64,000 bases of DNA from Corallococcus coralloides DSM 2259 (lineage in GTDB: Bacteria > Myxococcota > Myxococcia > Myxococcales > Myxococcaceae). The DNA lies in assembly GCF_000255295.1 (NCBI RefSeq), contig NC_017030.1, positions 9,956,328 through 10,020,327 on the forward strand, in the 5' to 3' direction. Positions 34,156-42,610 of the stretch are shown here, piece after piece. How positions within the stretch are numbered: the first letter of the stretch is position 1; the number at the start of each line of letters is the position of its first letter. The notes under the pieces were generated by a model, which was not told where the DNA came from, did no database searches, and saw only the letters and a program-made list of their open reading frames with translations. Made by a program: the position numbers and the translations under genes.

Positions 34156-37100
34156 GCGCCTCCCTTCGGCGCCGGGTTCTTCAGGCGCACCAGGTGCACC
34201 GTGCGCGGCCGGGTGCCCAGGGTGTTGAGCAGCTTGTAGTGCCTGGGGTCCTCGTGCTTCCGGCGCACCTCGGACTCCGGCACGCGCAGGTCCCCGAAGG
34301 TGATGGCCTCCGTGGGACAGGCCTGCTGGCAGGCGGTGCGGACCTCGCCTTCACGCACGTCCCGGTGCGCCGAGCGCGCGACGGTCCTCGCCCGTTCGAT
34401 GCGCTGCACGCAGTACGTGCACTTCTCCATCACCCCGCGCGAGCGCACCGTCACGTCCGGGTTCTGGCGCAGGCGCGTAAGGGGCTCGCGCTGCTGGTAC
34501 TCCAGGTAGTTGAAGCGGCGGACCTTGTAGGGACAGTTGTTGGAGCAGTACCGCGTGCCGATGCAGCGGTTGTAGACCATCTGGTTGAGGCCCTCGTCCG
34601 AGTGGACGGTGGCGTTCACCGGGCACACGTATTCGCAGGGCGCGGCCTCGCAGTGCACGCATGCCACGGGCTGGGTGATGAAGCCCGGGTCGTCCGGGTC
34701 GCCCAGGAAGTACCGGTCGATGCGCAGCCAGTGCATCTCCCGGCTCTTGAGCACGCCCTCGCGCCCCACCACCGGCACGTTGTTCTCCGCCTGGCAGGCC
34801 ACCATGCACGCGCTGCACCCCGTGCACCGGTGCAGGTCGATGGCCATGGCCCACTGGTGGCGGTTGCTCTTCAGGAGCGCGTTGGGCGGGTAGAGCCGCT
34901 CGCCGTCCTCCTGGAGGGAGTGGAGCGCCTGGGGCTTCGCGCGGAAGGACGCCTGCGGGAGCTGGAGCGCCAGCTGGCGGCCCTCCATGCTCCAGTGCTC
35001 CTGCGTGAGCGCCAGTGCGTGATGGCGGCCCGTGCGGGTGATGCTCACGGTGGTGCCGCCCCACGGCCAGTCCTGGAGCCGCAGCGCATTCGCGTTGACG
35101 CCCACGCCCTGGCCTACGGGCCCGACGCGCTCGCGGCCATGGCCCAGCGCCAACGTCACCGTGTCGTCCGGCTGACCGGGGAGCACCAGCACGGGCACCT
35201 CCACCGCCCGACCCAGCAGCTCGATGCGCGCGACGTCCCCCTTCTCCAGCGACAGGGCCCGCGCGGTGGCTGGGGAGAGCAGCGCCGCGTTGTCCCAGGT
35301 GAGCTTCGTCACCGGGTCGGGCAGCTCCTGGAGCCACGCGTTGCCCGCGAAGCGGCCGTCATACAGCCGTGAGTCCAGCACCAGGGACAGCTCCAGGCCC
35401 TCGGGTGCTTCCCGCAGGTGGCTCGCGCGGGCATCCGCGCGGAGGTCCGGCGCATCGCCGATGGCCCGGGGAGGCCCCAACCTCGCGACCTCCCGCGCGT
35501 CGCGCATCACCTCGGCTTCATTCAGCACGACTCGCGCGGGTGAGGCCTGGGTGCCGGAGATGACGCCGTCCGCGAGCCACGTCTCCCAGCGCGCCTCGAA
35601 GTCTGGCGGTGAGCCCGTGCGTTCCCGCCACAGGGACTTGAGCAGGTCGTAAGGGCTCCGCGACTCCACGCCCGCGAAGACAGACAGGAGCTCCACCTCG
35701 GAGACCGCTCCAGGGAACAGGGGCGCGATGAGGGGTTGCAGCACGGACGCGGTGCCGTCGGGTGCGCGGCCGTCGCGCCAGGACTCGAAGGGGTGCGTCG
35801 CGGGGACGAAGGTGGGGCAGAGCGCCGCCGTCTCGTCCTCGTGGAGGCCGTGGTACAGGCGGAAGGGGACACGTTCCAGATGGCGCGCGAAGTCCGGTTC
35901 CACCATCGCGGTCCAGGCCGGGTTCCACGCAGTGATGATCAGCGTGTCCACCCGCCCATTGAACATCTCCCCCATGAGCGAGCTCAGCGCTTCCGGATCC
36001 CCATCCGGGAGCGCCACGGGCTCGATCAGCCGGGGCGTGTTGCCCAGCGCCTCGTCCATCGCGAACGCCAGCTCATGCACCAGCGGCGGCTGGCGCGGGC
36101 CCACCGTCACCCGGCCCTGCCCCCGATGCGCGACCAGGTCCCGCGCCGCGCCACGCACCCAGGCGCGTTGTGCATCCGTGAGCGCGGTCGGTGGTACGCG
36201 CAGGCTCGCGAGCCCCGAGGCCAACGCGCTCCCGCCCAATCCCGTCCCCACCGCCTCCGCCAGCGCGAGCATCAACGCGACCCCCTGCGACGGCCGCATG
36301 CGCAGCCGCTCGTCGGCGAAGCCGCCCGTGACGGTCAGCGTGCTCTCCGCGACCCACAGCCGGTTCATCGCCTCCGGCTTGCGTGCGTTCACGAAGTCCC
36401 GCGCCGCGCGCAGGTGCCCGGGTTGCGTGGTCGCGAGGAAGTCGTCGTCCACAGCGACCACCACCGCGCGCCCCACGTCGTGCACCACGTCCAGCACCCT
36501 GCCGTACGCCAACCGCGTGCCTTCGCGGCGTCCGTCCTCCAGGGCCGCGCCACAGGGGATGATCCGCGCGGACGGGAAGCGCTGCTGGATGCGCGCGTAC
36601 AGCGCCTGCACCAGCGGACTGCTCGTGGGCTCCACCAGGAAGCGCAGCCCCGCGCCCTGGTCGTCGCGCTCGGCCTGCTTCCGCAGCGCGTCCCTCACGG
36701 TGCTCCACGCGGCCTCCACGCCTTGCAGCCGCGCGGTCTTCGCTCTCGCGGGGTCATAGAGCCCCAGCAGCGCCGCCTGTTCGAAGACGCCCGCCGCGCC
36801 CAGACTCGCCGGATGCAGCGGGTTGCCCTCCACCTTCGTGGGCCGCCCCTCGTGGCTCTCCACCACCAGCCCCACCGTGCGCCCGTTCCACTCCAGCCCC
36901 GTGGCGAAGTGCAGAGGCACCCCGGGCGTCAGTCCCTCCGGCGGCGTCGAGTACGGGAGGATCTTCTCCGGCGGCTGACGGAAGCACCCGCTGAAGCCCG
37001 CGGCCGCCAGTGACGCCGTCGCGAGTTGGAGGAAGGTGCGCCGCGCCACGCCCTCGGGCGGCAGCATCGCGCCGGGGGGATGCTCGCGAGACAGGGCTTC

Positions 37101-37220
37101 GCGTCCGGGCCCTCCCGCGTGCCACTCCTCCAGGCTCCGCCACGCGCGCACCGGCTCCGTCCCGTCAGCGCCGGGCGCGTCGCGGTCATCCGTCCGTGCG
37201 GGGTCGGTCAGAAGTGGCAT
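34152..37220 (-). CDS. actB: Alternative Complex III iron-sulfur/molybdopterin-like subunit ActB
   Basis: A 1022-residue protein combining a molybdopterin-oxidoreductase-like N-terminal part with a four-cluster ferredoxin domain. A Tat-type signal with [20 protein letters not shown] (residues 60-79) also ends in a lipobox cysteine, so it is exported and may be lipid-anchored. Residues about 80-740 follow the molybdopterin fold but lack the cofactor ligands, as is usual in ActB. Cluster motifs follow: [35 protein letters not shown] and CTYC...CQQACP. It relays electrons between quinol and the haem subunits. It overlaps actA by 13 bases. Confidence 0.95.
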   Translation of the reverse strand: MPLLTDPARTDDRDAPGADGTEPVRAWRSLEEWHAGGPGREALSREHPPGAMLPPEGVARRTFLQLATASLAAAGFSGCFRQPPEKILPYSTPPEGLTPGVPLHFATGLEWNGRTVGLVVESHEGRPTKVEGNPLHPASLGAAGVFEQAALLGLYDPARAKTARLQGVEAAWSTVRDALRKQAERDDQGAGLRFLVEPTSSPLVQALYARIQQRFPSARIIPCGAALEDGRREGTRLAYGRVLDVVHDVGRAVVVAVDDDFLATTQPGHLRAARDFVNARKPEAMNRLWVAESTLTVTGGFADERLRMRPSQGVALMLALAEAVGTGLGGSALASGLASLRVPPTALTDAQRAWVRGAARDLVAHRGQGRVTVGPRQPPLVHELAFAMDEALGNTPRLIEPVALPDGDPEALSSLMGEMFNGRVDTLIITAWNPAWTAMVEPDFARHLERVPFRLYHGLHEDETAALCPTFVPATHPFESWRDGRAPDGTASVLQPLIAPLFPGAVSEVELLSVFAGVESRSPYDLLKSLWRERTGSPPDFEARWETWLADGVISGTQASPARVVLNEAEVMRDAREVARLGPPRAIGDAPDLRADARASHLREAPEGLELSLVLDSRLYDGRFAGNAWLQELPDPVTKLTWDNAALLSPATARALSLEKGDVARIELLGRAVEVPVLVLPGQPDDTVTLALGHGRERVGPVGQGVGVNANALRLQDWPWGGTTVSITRTGRHHALALTQEHWSMEGRQLALQLPQASFRAKPQALHSLQEDGERLYPPNALLKSNRHQWAMAIDLHRCTGCSACMVACQAENNVPVVGREGVLKSREMHWLRIDRYFLGDPDDPGFITQPVACVHCEAAPCEYVCPVNATVHSDEGLNQMVYNRCIGTRYCSNNCPYKVRRFNYLEYQQREPLTRLRQNPDVTVRSRGVMEKCTYCVQRIERARTVARSAHRDVREGEVRTACQQACPTEAITFGDLRVPESEVRRKHEDPRHYKLLNTLGTRPRTVHLVRLKNPAPKGGA

Positions 37221-37858
37221 GTGTTGCAATCCGTGCGAGGGGACACACCGAGCGCGGCCTGCACCGCGCGGCCCGTCTCCCTCGGGTCTCCGGGTGGATG
37301 CCACGTGAGGTTCGCGACCTCGGACACGGGGCGCAGCCATGGCGTCGGGTCGCGGTGACAGTCGAGGCACCAGCCCATGGTGAGCGGCGCCACCTGCTGC
37401 ACCGCTGGCATGGTGTCCACGCGTCCGTGGCAGGTGACGCAGCCCACGCCCTTGTTCACGTGGATCTGATGGCTGAACCAGACGTAGTCCGGCAGCGCGT
37501 GCACCCGGTTCCACGGAAGCGCCGTGCCGTCGAAGCCGCTGGCGCGCACCGGCTCCAGCCGGGCACTCCCGTTCCACACCTGCGCATGGCACCCCAGGCA
37601 GCGCTGCGTGGGCGGCACTCCCGCCACCGGCGAGCGCCACGCGCCCTCATGGCAGTAGCCGCACGGGATGCCCTCGTCGCCCACGTGGTGGCGGTGGTCG
37701 AACGGGAGCGGCTGCTCGCGAGGCGTGAACGAGCCCCGACCCAGCGGGTTGCGCGCGAGGAGCAGCAGGCCCGCCAGAGCCACCGCGGGCACACCCAGGG
37801 CCAGGGCGATGACCGCCCGCAGCACCGAGTCGGTCCCCGGGCGGAACAGCGGAGCCAT
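37208..37858 (-). CDS. actA: Alternative Complex III pentahaem cytochrome c subunit ActA
   Basis: A 216-residue periplasmic cytochrome with one N-terminal transmembrane anchor (AVIALALGVPAVALAGLLLL) and five haem motifs: CGYCH, CLGCH, CVTCH, CLDCH and CNTCH, the last right at the C-terminus. Extra histidines such as FDHRHHVG and FSHQIHVNKG serve as axial ligands. It begins the operon that runs to 25608. A GGAAGG site precedes the ATG. It accepts electrons from ActB and hands them to ActE or the oxidase. Confidence 0.95.
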   Translation of the reverse strand: MAPLFRPGTDSVLRAVIALALGVPAVALAGLLLLARNPLGRGSFTPREQPLPFDHRHHVGDEGIPCGYCHEGAWRSPVAGVPPTQRCLGCHAQVWNGSARLEPVRASGFDGTALPWNRVHALPDYVWFSHQIHVNKGVGCVTCHGRVDTMPAVQQVAPLTMGWCLDCHRDPTPWLRPVSEVANLTWHPPGDPRETGRAVQAALGVSPRTDCNTCHF

Positions 37859-38153
37859 GGCCTTCCCCCCAGCGTGAAGCCTCCGCGGGCCTGATCGCCA
37901 GAGGCGGACGCGACTGTGGGCGTGGCCTTACGGCGACCACCAGCCTCCGGTTCACGTCCCGTCGCGTTTCACACGGCCAGGACGCACGACGTCCGCCAGC
38001 CCACAGGGATGTCGCCCACCCGTGCAGTCCGTGAACGCGCGATGCACGACGTCAGCACGCGCTGGCATCCACGACGGAGCCACGCGCGCGCGGCACAATC
38101 ACCCGCGCGCCCCTTCGCTCAGCGCCTTGTCGCGAAGCCCGGGGCCCCGCGCA
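37859..38153. promoter_or_regulatory. Control region upstream of the ACIII-caa3 operon
   Basis: About 295 bases without a gene lie between actA and the end of the kinase-like gene on the same strand. The operon promoter must lie here or further upstream. No convincing -35/-10 or sigma-54 pair was seen; the segment contains several short near-repeats of GCACGACGTC (about 37982 and 38043) that could be operators. This is weak. Confidence 0.35.
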
Positions 38154-39113
38154 TCAGGACGGCAGCGTGCGCCCGCGCATGGACACGGAGGCCGTCATCA
38201 CCGACGCCGCGCCCACGTACACGTCCACCGGCGACAGCGGCCCCGAGCCCGGCAGCGCCGCCAGCTCGCGCACCACCGACTCCGGCCCGTTGCCCTCCAC
38301 GCCGCGCCCCATGCAGTCGCGCAGCGCCGCCTGGAGCCCCGCGGCGGTGTCCGCCCCGCGCGCCTCCAGCAGCATCCCGCGCAGCACGTCCCGCAGCGCG
38401 GGCGACACTCCCCCCAGCGCCGCGTCCACCCCGGCCGCGTCCTCCGGAACCACCGTGTTCCCGGAGACCAGCTCCAACAACACCCGCCCCAGCGCGCGCA
38501 GGTCCTCCCGCGCCTCCACCGGCGAGTCCACCGCGTCCTCGCACACGGGCAGCTCCACCACGTCCGGCCGCGACGGCGACGTGAACCGGCGCAGCAGCGG
38601 ACGCGCGGGCCTGAGCCCGAAGTCCGTCAGCGTCACCTCGCCCCGAGGCCCCACGCGGATGCGGTGCGCATGCACGTCTCCGTGCACCACGCGCGCGTCA
38701 TGCGCGGCCTGCAGCGCTCCCGCCACCTCCGCGCCCACGTGACACACGAACGCTTCCGACGGCCGCCCGCACCGCCCCAGCACCCGCCTGCGCGCCGTGG
38801 CCAGCGAACAGCCCGGGACGTAGTCCGACACCACCGTCAGCGTGTCGCGCACGTCCACCTGGAAGCCGTGGAGCCTCGCGATGCCCGGATGCCTCAGCGG
38901 CACCGCCCGCGTCAGCGCCTCCTCCAGCGGGCGCCGCGTCTCCGGCGCCAGGCCCGACGCCAGGAGGAACGTCTTCACCACCAGCGGGCGCGCGTCCGCC
39001 GCGTCCTGCTCCAGCGGCCACACCAGGGACACCCACTCGCCCAACGGGCCTCTCCCCAGCGGATGCAGGGGGGCGAACGCGGGCAGCCGGGATGCGAACG
39101 GAAGCACGGACAT
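38154..39113 (-). CDS. Ser/Thr protein kinase-like protein with altered catalytic loop
   Basis: A 319-residue protein with the eukaryotic-like kinase fold. The ATP lysine is in LVVKTFLL (K47), the glycine loop is LGRGPLGEWV, and DFG is kept (TDFGL, D164). The catalytic loop reads HGDVHAHRI: the aspartate (D146) is present, but HRD is HGD and the metal-binding asparagine is arginine (R151). Activity is therefore doubtful and it may be a pseudokinase. A C-terminal helical part follows with no transmembrane segment. The start MSVLPFAS was preferred over an earlier TTG that would run into the upstream inverted repeats. Confidence 0.82.
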   Translation of the reverse strand: MSVLPFASRLPAFAPLHPLGRGPLGEWVSLVWPLEQDAADARPLVVKTFLLASGLAPETRRPLEEALTRAVPLRHPGIARLHGFQVDVRDTLTVVSDYVPGCSLATARRRVLGRCGRPSEAFVCHVGAEVAGALQAAHDARVVHGDVHAHRIRVGPRGEVTLTDFGLRPARPLLRRFTSPSRPDVVELPVCEDAVDSPVEAREDLRALGRVLLELVSGNTVVPEDAAGVDAALGGVSPALRDVLRGMLLEARGADTAAGLQAALRDCMGRGVEGNGPESVVRELAALPGSGPLSPVDVYVGAASVMTASVSMRGRTLPS

Positions 39114-39138
39114 GGCACCCTCCAACCCAACACATCCA

Positions 39139-39176
39139 ACCCGTGACGTCAATGCACGGGTTCCTACGTCACGGGT
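39139..39176. promoter_or_regulatory. Inverted-repeat operator-like sequence upstream of the kinase-like gene
   Basis: A perfect 11-bp inverted repeat, ACCCGTGACGT / ACGTCACGGGT, with 16 bases between arms. Inside the spacer a further CACGGGTT pairs with the left arm, giving three copies of the CACGGGT half site. It lies 26-63 bases before the kinase-like gene start, where a regulator would bind. Confidence 0.5.
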
Positions 39177-39180
39177 CCTG

Positions 39181-39224
39181 CCTTCCCCGACACCCGGGCA
39201 CGAAGCCCAGGGTGCCGGGGAAGG
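39181..39224 (-). terminator. Strong hairpin downstream of the outer-membrane protein gene
   Basis: CCTTCCCCGACACCC pairs with GGGTGCCGGGGAAGG (14 of 15 positions) around a 14-base loop, starting seven bases after the stop at 39232. No T-run follows on the minus strand, but stability is high, so this is a likely terminator. Confidence 0.6.
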
Positions 39225-39231
39225 CCCGAGG

Positions 39232-39831
39232 CTAGAAGTAGCCGCCGACCGTGGTGGTGATGCCCAGCGTCACGTCGTTGCCGGCGAAGTAGCCCTGCTC
39301 CGAGCCCAGGCTGCCCACGTCCTGGCTGATGACCGCGCGCACCTGCGGACCCGCGCCGATGAAGAAGTGCGGCGTGAGGTGGAACAGCACGGGGGCGTTG
39401 AAATCCAGGACGAAGTTCACGTCGCTGGCGCCCGGCACGTGGGCGAACTGCACGCCGAAGCCCGCCTTGGGCCACAGCGACACGCGCTCGCCCAGCGGCA
39501 GGTGGTAGCCCACGCGGCCCAGCACGCCCAGGCCCACGACGGTGCTGTCACCGAAGCCGAAGGCCACCAGCGCGGACGCGCCCACCGACAGGTTCTGCTG
39601 GAGGAAGTAGTCCGCGGACGGCTCCAGGCGGATCAGGAACACTTCCGAGGCGGTGTTGTAGCCCAGGAAGCCGTTGAGGTCCTGGCTGATGACCATCTGG
39701 CCTGCCTGGCCGAACGACGACGACCGGCCCGGGTCCGCGTTCAGGTCCGGCTGCTCCGCCGCCACCGCCTGCGCCGACACCGCGAGGCCCGCCACCAGCG
39801 CCAGGCCCGTCCAATTGTTGCTTCCACGCAT
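39232..39831 (-). CDS. Outer-membrane beta-barrel protein
   Basis: A 199-residue protein with a Sec signal peptide (MRGSNNWTGLALVAGLAVSA, cleavage after AVAA) and alternating beta-strands ending in the typical aromatic C-terminus TTTVGGYF, the signal for BAM insertion. Strands such as YFLQQNLSVGASALVAFGFG and FIGAGPQVRAVISQD fit a small eight-stranded barrel. It resembles OmpW/OmpA-like hypothetical proteins; no specific function can be read. The start is supported by GGGAG nine bases upstream. A strong hairpin follows the stop. Confidence 0.82.
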   Translation of the reverse strand: MRGSNNWTGLALVAGLAVSAQAVAAEQPDLNADPGRSSSFGQAGQMVISQDLNGFLGYNTASEVFLIRLEPSADYFLQQNLSVGASALVAFGFGDSTVVGLGVLGRVGYHLPLGERVSLWPKAGFGVQFAHVPGASDVNFVLDFNAPVLFHLTPHFFIGAGPQVRAVISQDVGSLGSEQGYFAGNDVTLGITTTVGGYF

Positions 39832-40031
39832 CGATGTTTCTCCCCTCGTTGGCGCCCGGCCGACCCTACCCGGAGCGCTTGCGGGGCCCCTTCTAGCCAA
39901 AGAGCGCCGTAACGCGAGGATGTTTTCCGACCCACCCAACACTTCGTTGACACCCCACCATCAGCGCCGCGAACGGAAAAATCCTGATCGCGGCCTCCTC
40001 GGCGCCGGTGTCGTCGGGTGGCGCCGTCGCT

Positions 40032-41030
40032 TCAGCGCGCCGCGCGCAGCAGGCCGCGCGCGCCCAGCACCGCGCCGCCCACCACACCGCCCGTGAGCGC
40101 GGCCAGTCCCAGCGTCGCGGTGAAGCGCTTCCACGCGGGCGTCGGCGGCACGCTGCCCCGGGGGCCCACGCCTTCCTCCACGGGGATGAAGAGGTTGCCC
40201 TCGGGCCTGTCCAGCGGCATGTCCGTCGTCTGCATCTGGACGCCGAAGCGGGAGAGCACCGCCTTGCCCACGGACGGCGCCAGGCCGTTGAGCCACAGCA
40301 TCAGCCGCCCCTGGAGGAACGCCGGCACCGACGTGCGGCCCGGCCGCTTCGCCAGCCGCACCACCGCGCGGGCCACCAGGTCCACGTCGTACGTGGGCGG
40401 CACCGGCACGGGCCTCCACCCCAGCATCGTGGGCGCGTGGTCGAACATGGGCGTGGACACGGACGGCACCATCACGTTGGACACGTGGATGCCCGTGCCG
40501 GCCAGCTCCAGCTCCAGGGACTGCGCCCACCCCAGCGTCGCGTGCTTCGCGGAGGCGTACGCGGACAACAGCGGCGCGGACCCCGCGGCCAGCATGGACT
40601 GCACGTTGAGCAGGTGGCCATGGCCCTGCCTGCGGAAGTGCGGCAGCACCGCGCGCGCGAAGCGGAAGTAGCCGAAGCACGCCACGTCGAACACGCGCGT
40701 GATGTGCTCCCAGGGCAGCTGGTCGAAGTAGCCGTAGGACTGCACCGCCGCCGCGTTCACCAGGAGGTCCACGCGGCCGTAGTGCGCCACGCACTCGCGC
40801 ACCACGCGCTCCACGTCCTCGGCCACCGTGACGTCGCCGTCACTCACCAGGCACTCGCCGCCGCGCTGGAGCACCTCCACTCGCAGCCGCTCCAGGGCCG
40901 CCTGGCGCCGAGCGGTGACACACAGCCGCACGCCGGCCTCCGCCAGCCGCAGCGCGGACTGCCAGCCCACGCCGCTCGACGCGCCCGTGACGATGGCCAC
41001 CTGTCCCCTCAAGTCCTCGTGACGCGCCAT
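40032..41030 (-). CDS. Short-chain dehydrogenase/reductase with C-terminal membrane anchor
   Basis: A 332-residue NAD(P)-dependent oxidoreductase. The Rossmann motif TGASSGVG sits near residue 15, NAAAV near 93, and the catalytic YASAK near 160 preceded by the serine in VQSMLAAGS. The arginine pair after strand 2 (TARRQ) suggests NADPH. The core is about 250 residues and is followed by a linker and a C-terminal transmembrane helix (LGLAALTGGVVGGAVLGARGLL), so it acts at the membrane. The substrate is unknown. ATG at 41030 was chosen because the protein then begins just before the Rossmann strand. Confidence 0.87.
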   Translation of the reverse strand: MARHEDLRGQVAIVTGASSGVGWQSALRLAEAGVRLCVTARRQAALERLRVEVLQRGGECLVSDGDVTVAEDVERVVRECVAHYGRVDLLVNAAAVQSYGYFDQLPWEHITRVFDVACFGYFRFARAVLPHFRRQGHGHLLNVQSMLAAGSAPLLSAYASAKHATLGWAQSLELELAGTGIHVSNVMVPSVSTPMFDHAPTMLGWRPVPVPPTYDVDLVARAVVRLAKRPGRTSVPAFLQGRLMLWLNGLAPSVGKAVLSRFGVQMQTTDMPLDRPEGNLFIPVEEGVGPRGSVPPTPAWKRFTATLGLAALTGGVVGGAVLGARGLLRAAR

Positions 41031-41173
41031 GCGCTTTCGCCCCTCCTCGCCCTGAGGTGGGCCTTCCGCCCGGGCTTCGCACGAGGCAAGCCCCCGGAAT
41101 CCTGCGTACGGCGCCCGCTCGCCTGTCCGTCGCCCAGGCGGGAGGGCAGGCCGGAGAGCAGGCGGCGCGCGCC

Positions 41174-41785
41174 TTACGACCAGCTGACGTCGTAGATGGC
41201 GTCCACCAGCGACTGGGCCTGCCCGCGCACCTGCACGTCCTGCACGCCCGCCACTTCCAGCGCGGACTGGATGATGCCCTCGTTGTAGGGCACCGGCATC
41301 AGCGAGCGCTTCATGATGACCCGGCCCGCCTTGGGGCCCAGCCACTCCACGGAGCGCTCGCCGAAGTTCAGCGCCGTGCGGTAGCCGGAGTGCATCAGCT
41401 CCAGGAGCCGCCTCGGGTCGCCCCCCGTCTGCTGCACGAAGTCGCGCGCGAACATGGAGTTGAGGAAGTCCACCATCGCCTGCGTGCCAATCTGCCGCTG
41501 CGCCGCCGCATGGCCGCCGACGAGCGGCGAGAGCTGCTCCGCCGCCACATAGGACAGCCGCAGGAAGCGCGGGAACGGATAGGTCTGCATGGGCATGAAG
41601 TCCGCGGTCTCACCCACCAGCTCCAGACAGCGCTTCACCGCGTCCGCTCCGCCCAGAAAGCGCACCGCGTCCAGCACGCCCAGGAAGAACAGGCCCCGGC
41701 TCGTATCCTCCGGTGTCGTCGCGGCCAGGCGGGCTTCCAGATCACGAGCGACGTCCTCGGGTAGATTCAGCATGCCAGCCGGCAT
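41174..41785 (-). CDS. TIGR02265/DUF2378 Myxococcus paralogous family protein
   Basis: A 203-residue protein of the family that is expanded in Myxococcales and rare elsewhere. Features seen: DTSRGLFFLGVLDAVRFLGG, FPRFLRLSYVAAEQLSP, and RTALNFGERSVEWLGPKAGR. No catalytic residues are known for it. Some members occur with regulators. The start is supported by AAGGA eight bases upstream. It is a single gene, separated by 125 bases from the receiver protein upstream. Its presence supports the myxobacterial origin of the window. Confidence 0.85.
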   Translation of the reverse strand: MPAGMLNLPEDVARDLEARLAATTPEDTSRGLFFLGVLDAVRFLGGADAVKRCLELVGETADFMPMQTYPFPRFLRLSYVAAEQLSPLVGGHAAAQRQIGTQAMVDFLNSMFARDFVQQTGGDPRRLLELMHSGYRTALNFGERSVEWLGPKAGRVIMKRSLMPVPYNEGIIQSALEVAGVQDVQVRGQAQSLVDAIYDVSWS

Positions 41786-41910
41786 CTGCGCCGTCCTTTG
41801 AGTGAGGGGGGAATGGACCAGGCGGGGACCTGACGGGGCGCGAGGATTCCACAGGTCCCCTCCCATCGCGAGTCCTCGATGCGCACGCGCTGCGCCATGC
41901 GACACATGTT

Positions 41911-42303
41911 TCACGACGTGTGAGGTCCTTCCGAGCCTTCCCCGGATGACGGAAGGAAGTGACGCACCACCTCCATCAGGGACCCCACCGCCACCGGCTT
42001 GCGCAGGTAGGCCACCGCGCCCGGTGGATGGAAGGGGCTGCCGGACAGCACGATGATGGGCACGCCTTCCAACATGCGCTCCCGTGACAGCCGCGCGAGG
42101 AAGGCCTGTCCGTCCATCACCGGCATCATCAGGTCCAGCAGCACCAGTCCCGGACGGGGATGGGACTTCAGCCAGTTCAAGGCATCCGCGCCGTGGACGC
42201 ACTGTGCGACGCGATAGCCCTCCATCTCCAACAGCGTCGCGACCGCTTCCCGGAGGTCTTCCTCGTCCTCGATCAACAGGATGAGAGGGGCACTGTCCGT
42301 CAT
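41911..42303 (-). CDS. Single-domain response regulator
   Basis: A 130-residue receiver domain with no output domain. The acidic pocket is EDEED, the phosphorylated aspartate is in VLLDLMMPVMDG, the threonine/serine is in IIVLSGSP, and the lysine is in AYLRKPVAV. It begins MTDSAPLILL with GGAG upstream. Such lone receivers work by phosphotransfer or by binding partner proteins; no kinase is adjacent. It is divergent from the formate dehydrogenase operon, but no functional link is implied. Confidence 0.9.
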   Translation of the reverse strand: MTDSAPLILLIEDEEDLREAVATLLEMEGYRVAQCVHGADALNWLKSHPRPGLVLLDLMMPVMDGQAFLARLSRERMLEGVPIIVLSGSPFHPPGAVAYLRKPVAVGSLMEVVRHFLPSSGEGSEGPHTS

Positions 42304-42610
42304 GCAGGTTCTCCACTCGCTCTCCGCGACGTGTCCGGCCGACACGTGGCTGTGGGTCTTCCTGCTCCGCCGAAAAGGCCATGAGGCTCACGGGGGAGGG
42401 AGGAGCAGGACGAGGCGTTGGCACCGTGGAGAAATAACGACTCGAACCCCCCACCCTGATTTCGGGCGCCGCGCATTTCCGTGCCTGCCCGCCTGCTTTC
42501 TCGCGTCCGCTGCCGGACGTGGGCACTGGACCCACGGCACTGGTCCGCCCCGCGGCGCGTCTCCATCTTGAGAACTGGATTGCACGTGCGCGTCCAGGGG
42601 AGGAGCGGCC
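42304..42610. promoter_or_regulatory. Divergent control region before formate dehydrogenase
   Basis: About 307 bases between the lone receiver gene and fdnG. It must hold the fdnG promoter. No clear sigma-70 or sigma-54 pair was found; TTGGCACCGTGGAG at 42418 resembles only half of a -24/-12 element. A tRNA T-loop-like string near 42439 does not fold (see rejected items). AGGGG about ten bases before 42611 is a plausible ribosome-binding site. Confidence 0.35.

Noticed and set aside
42439-42470. tRNA T-arm-like string (GGTTCGAGTC on the minus strand)
   Set aside because: The T-loop core is present, but the stem on the right side does not pair, and no D-arm or anticodon arm can be drawn around it.
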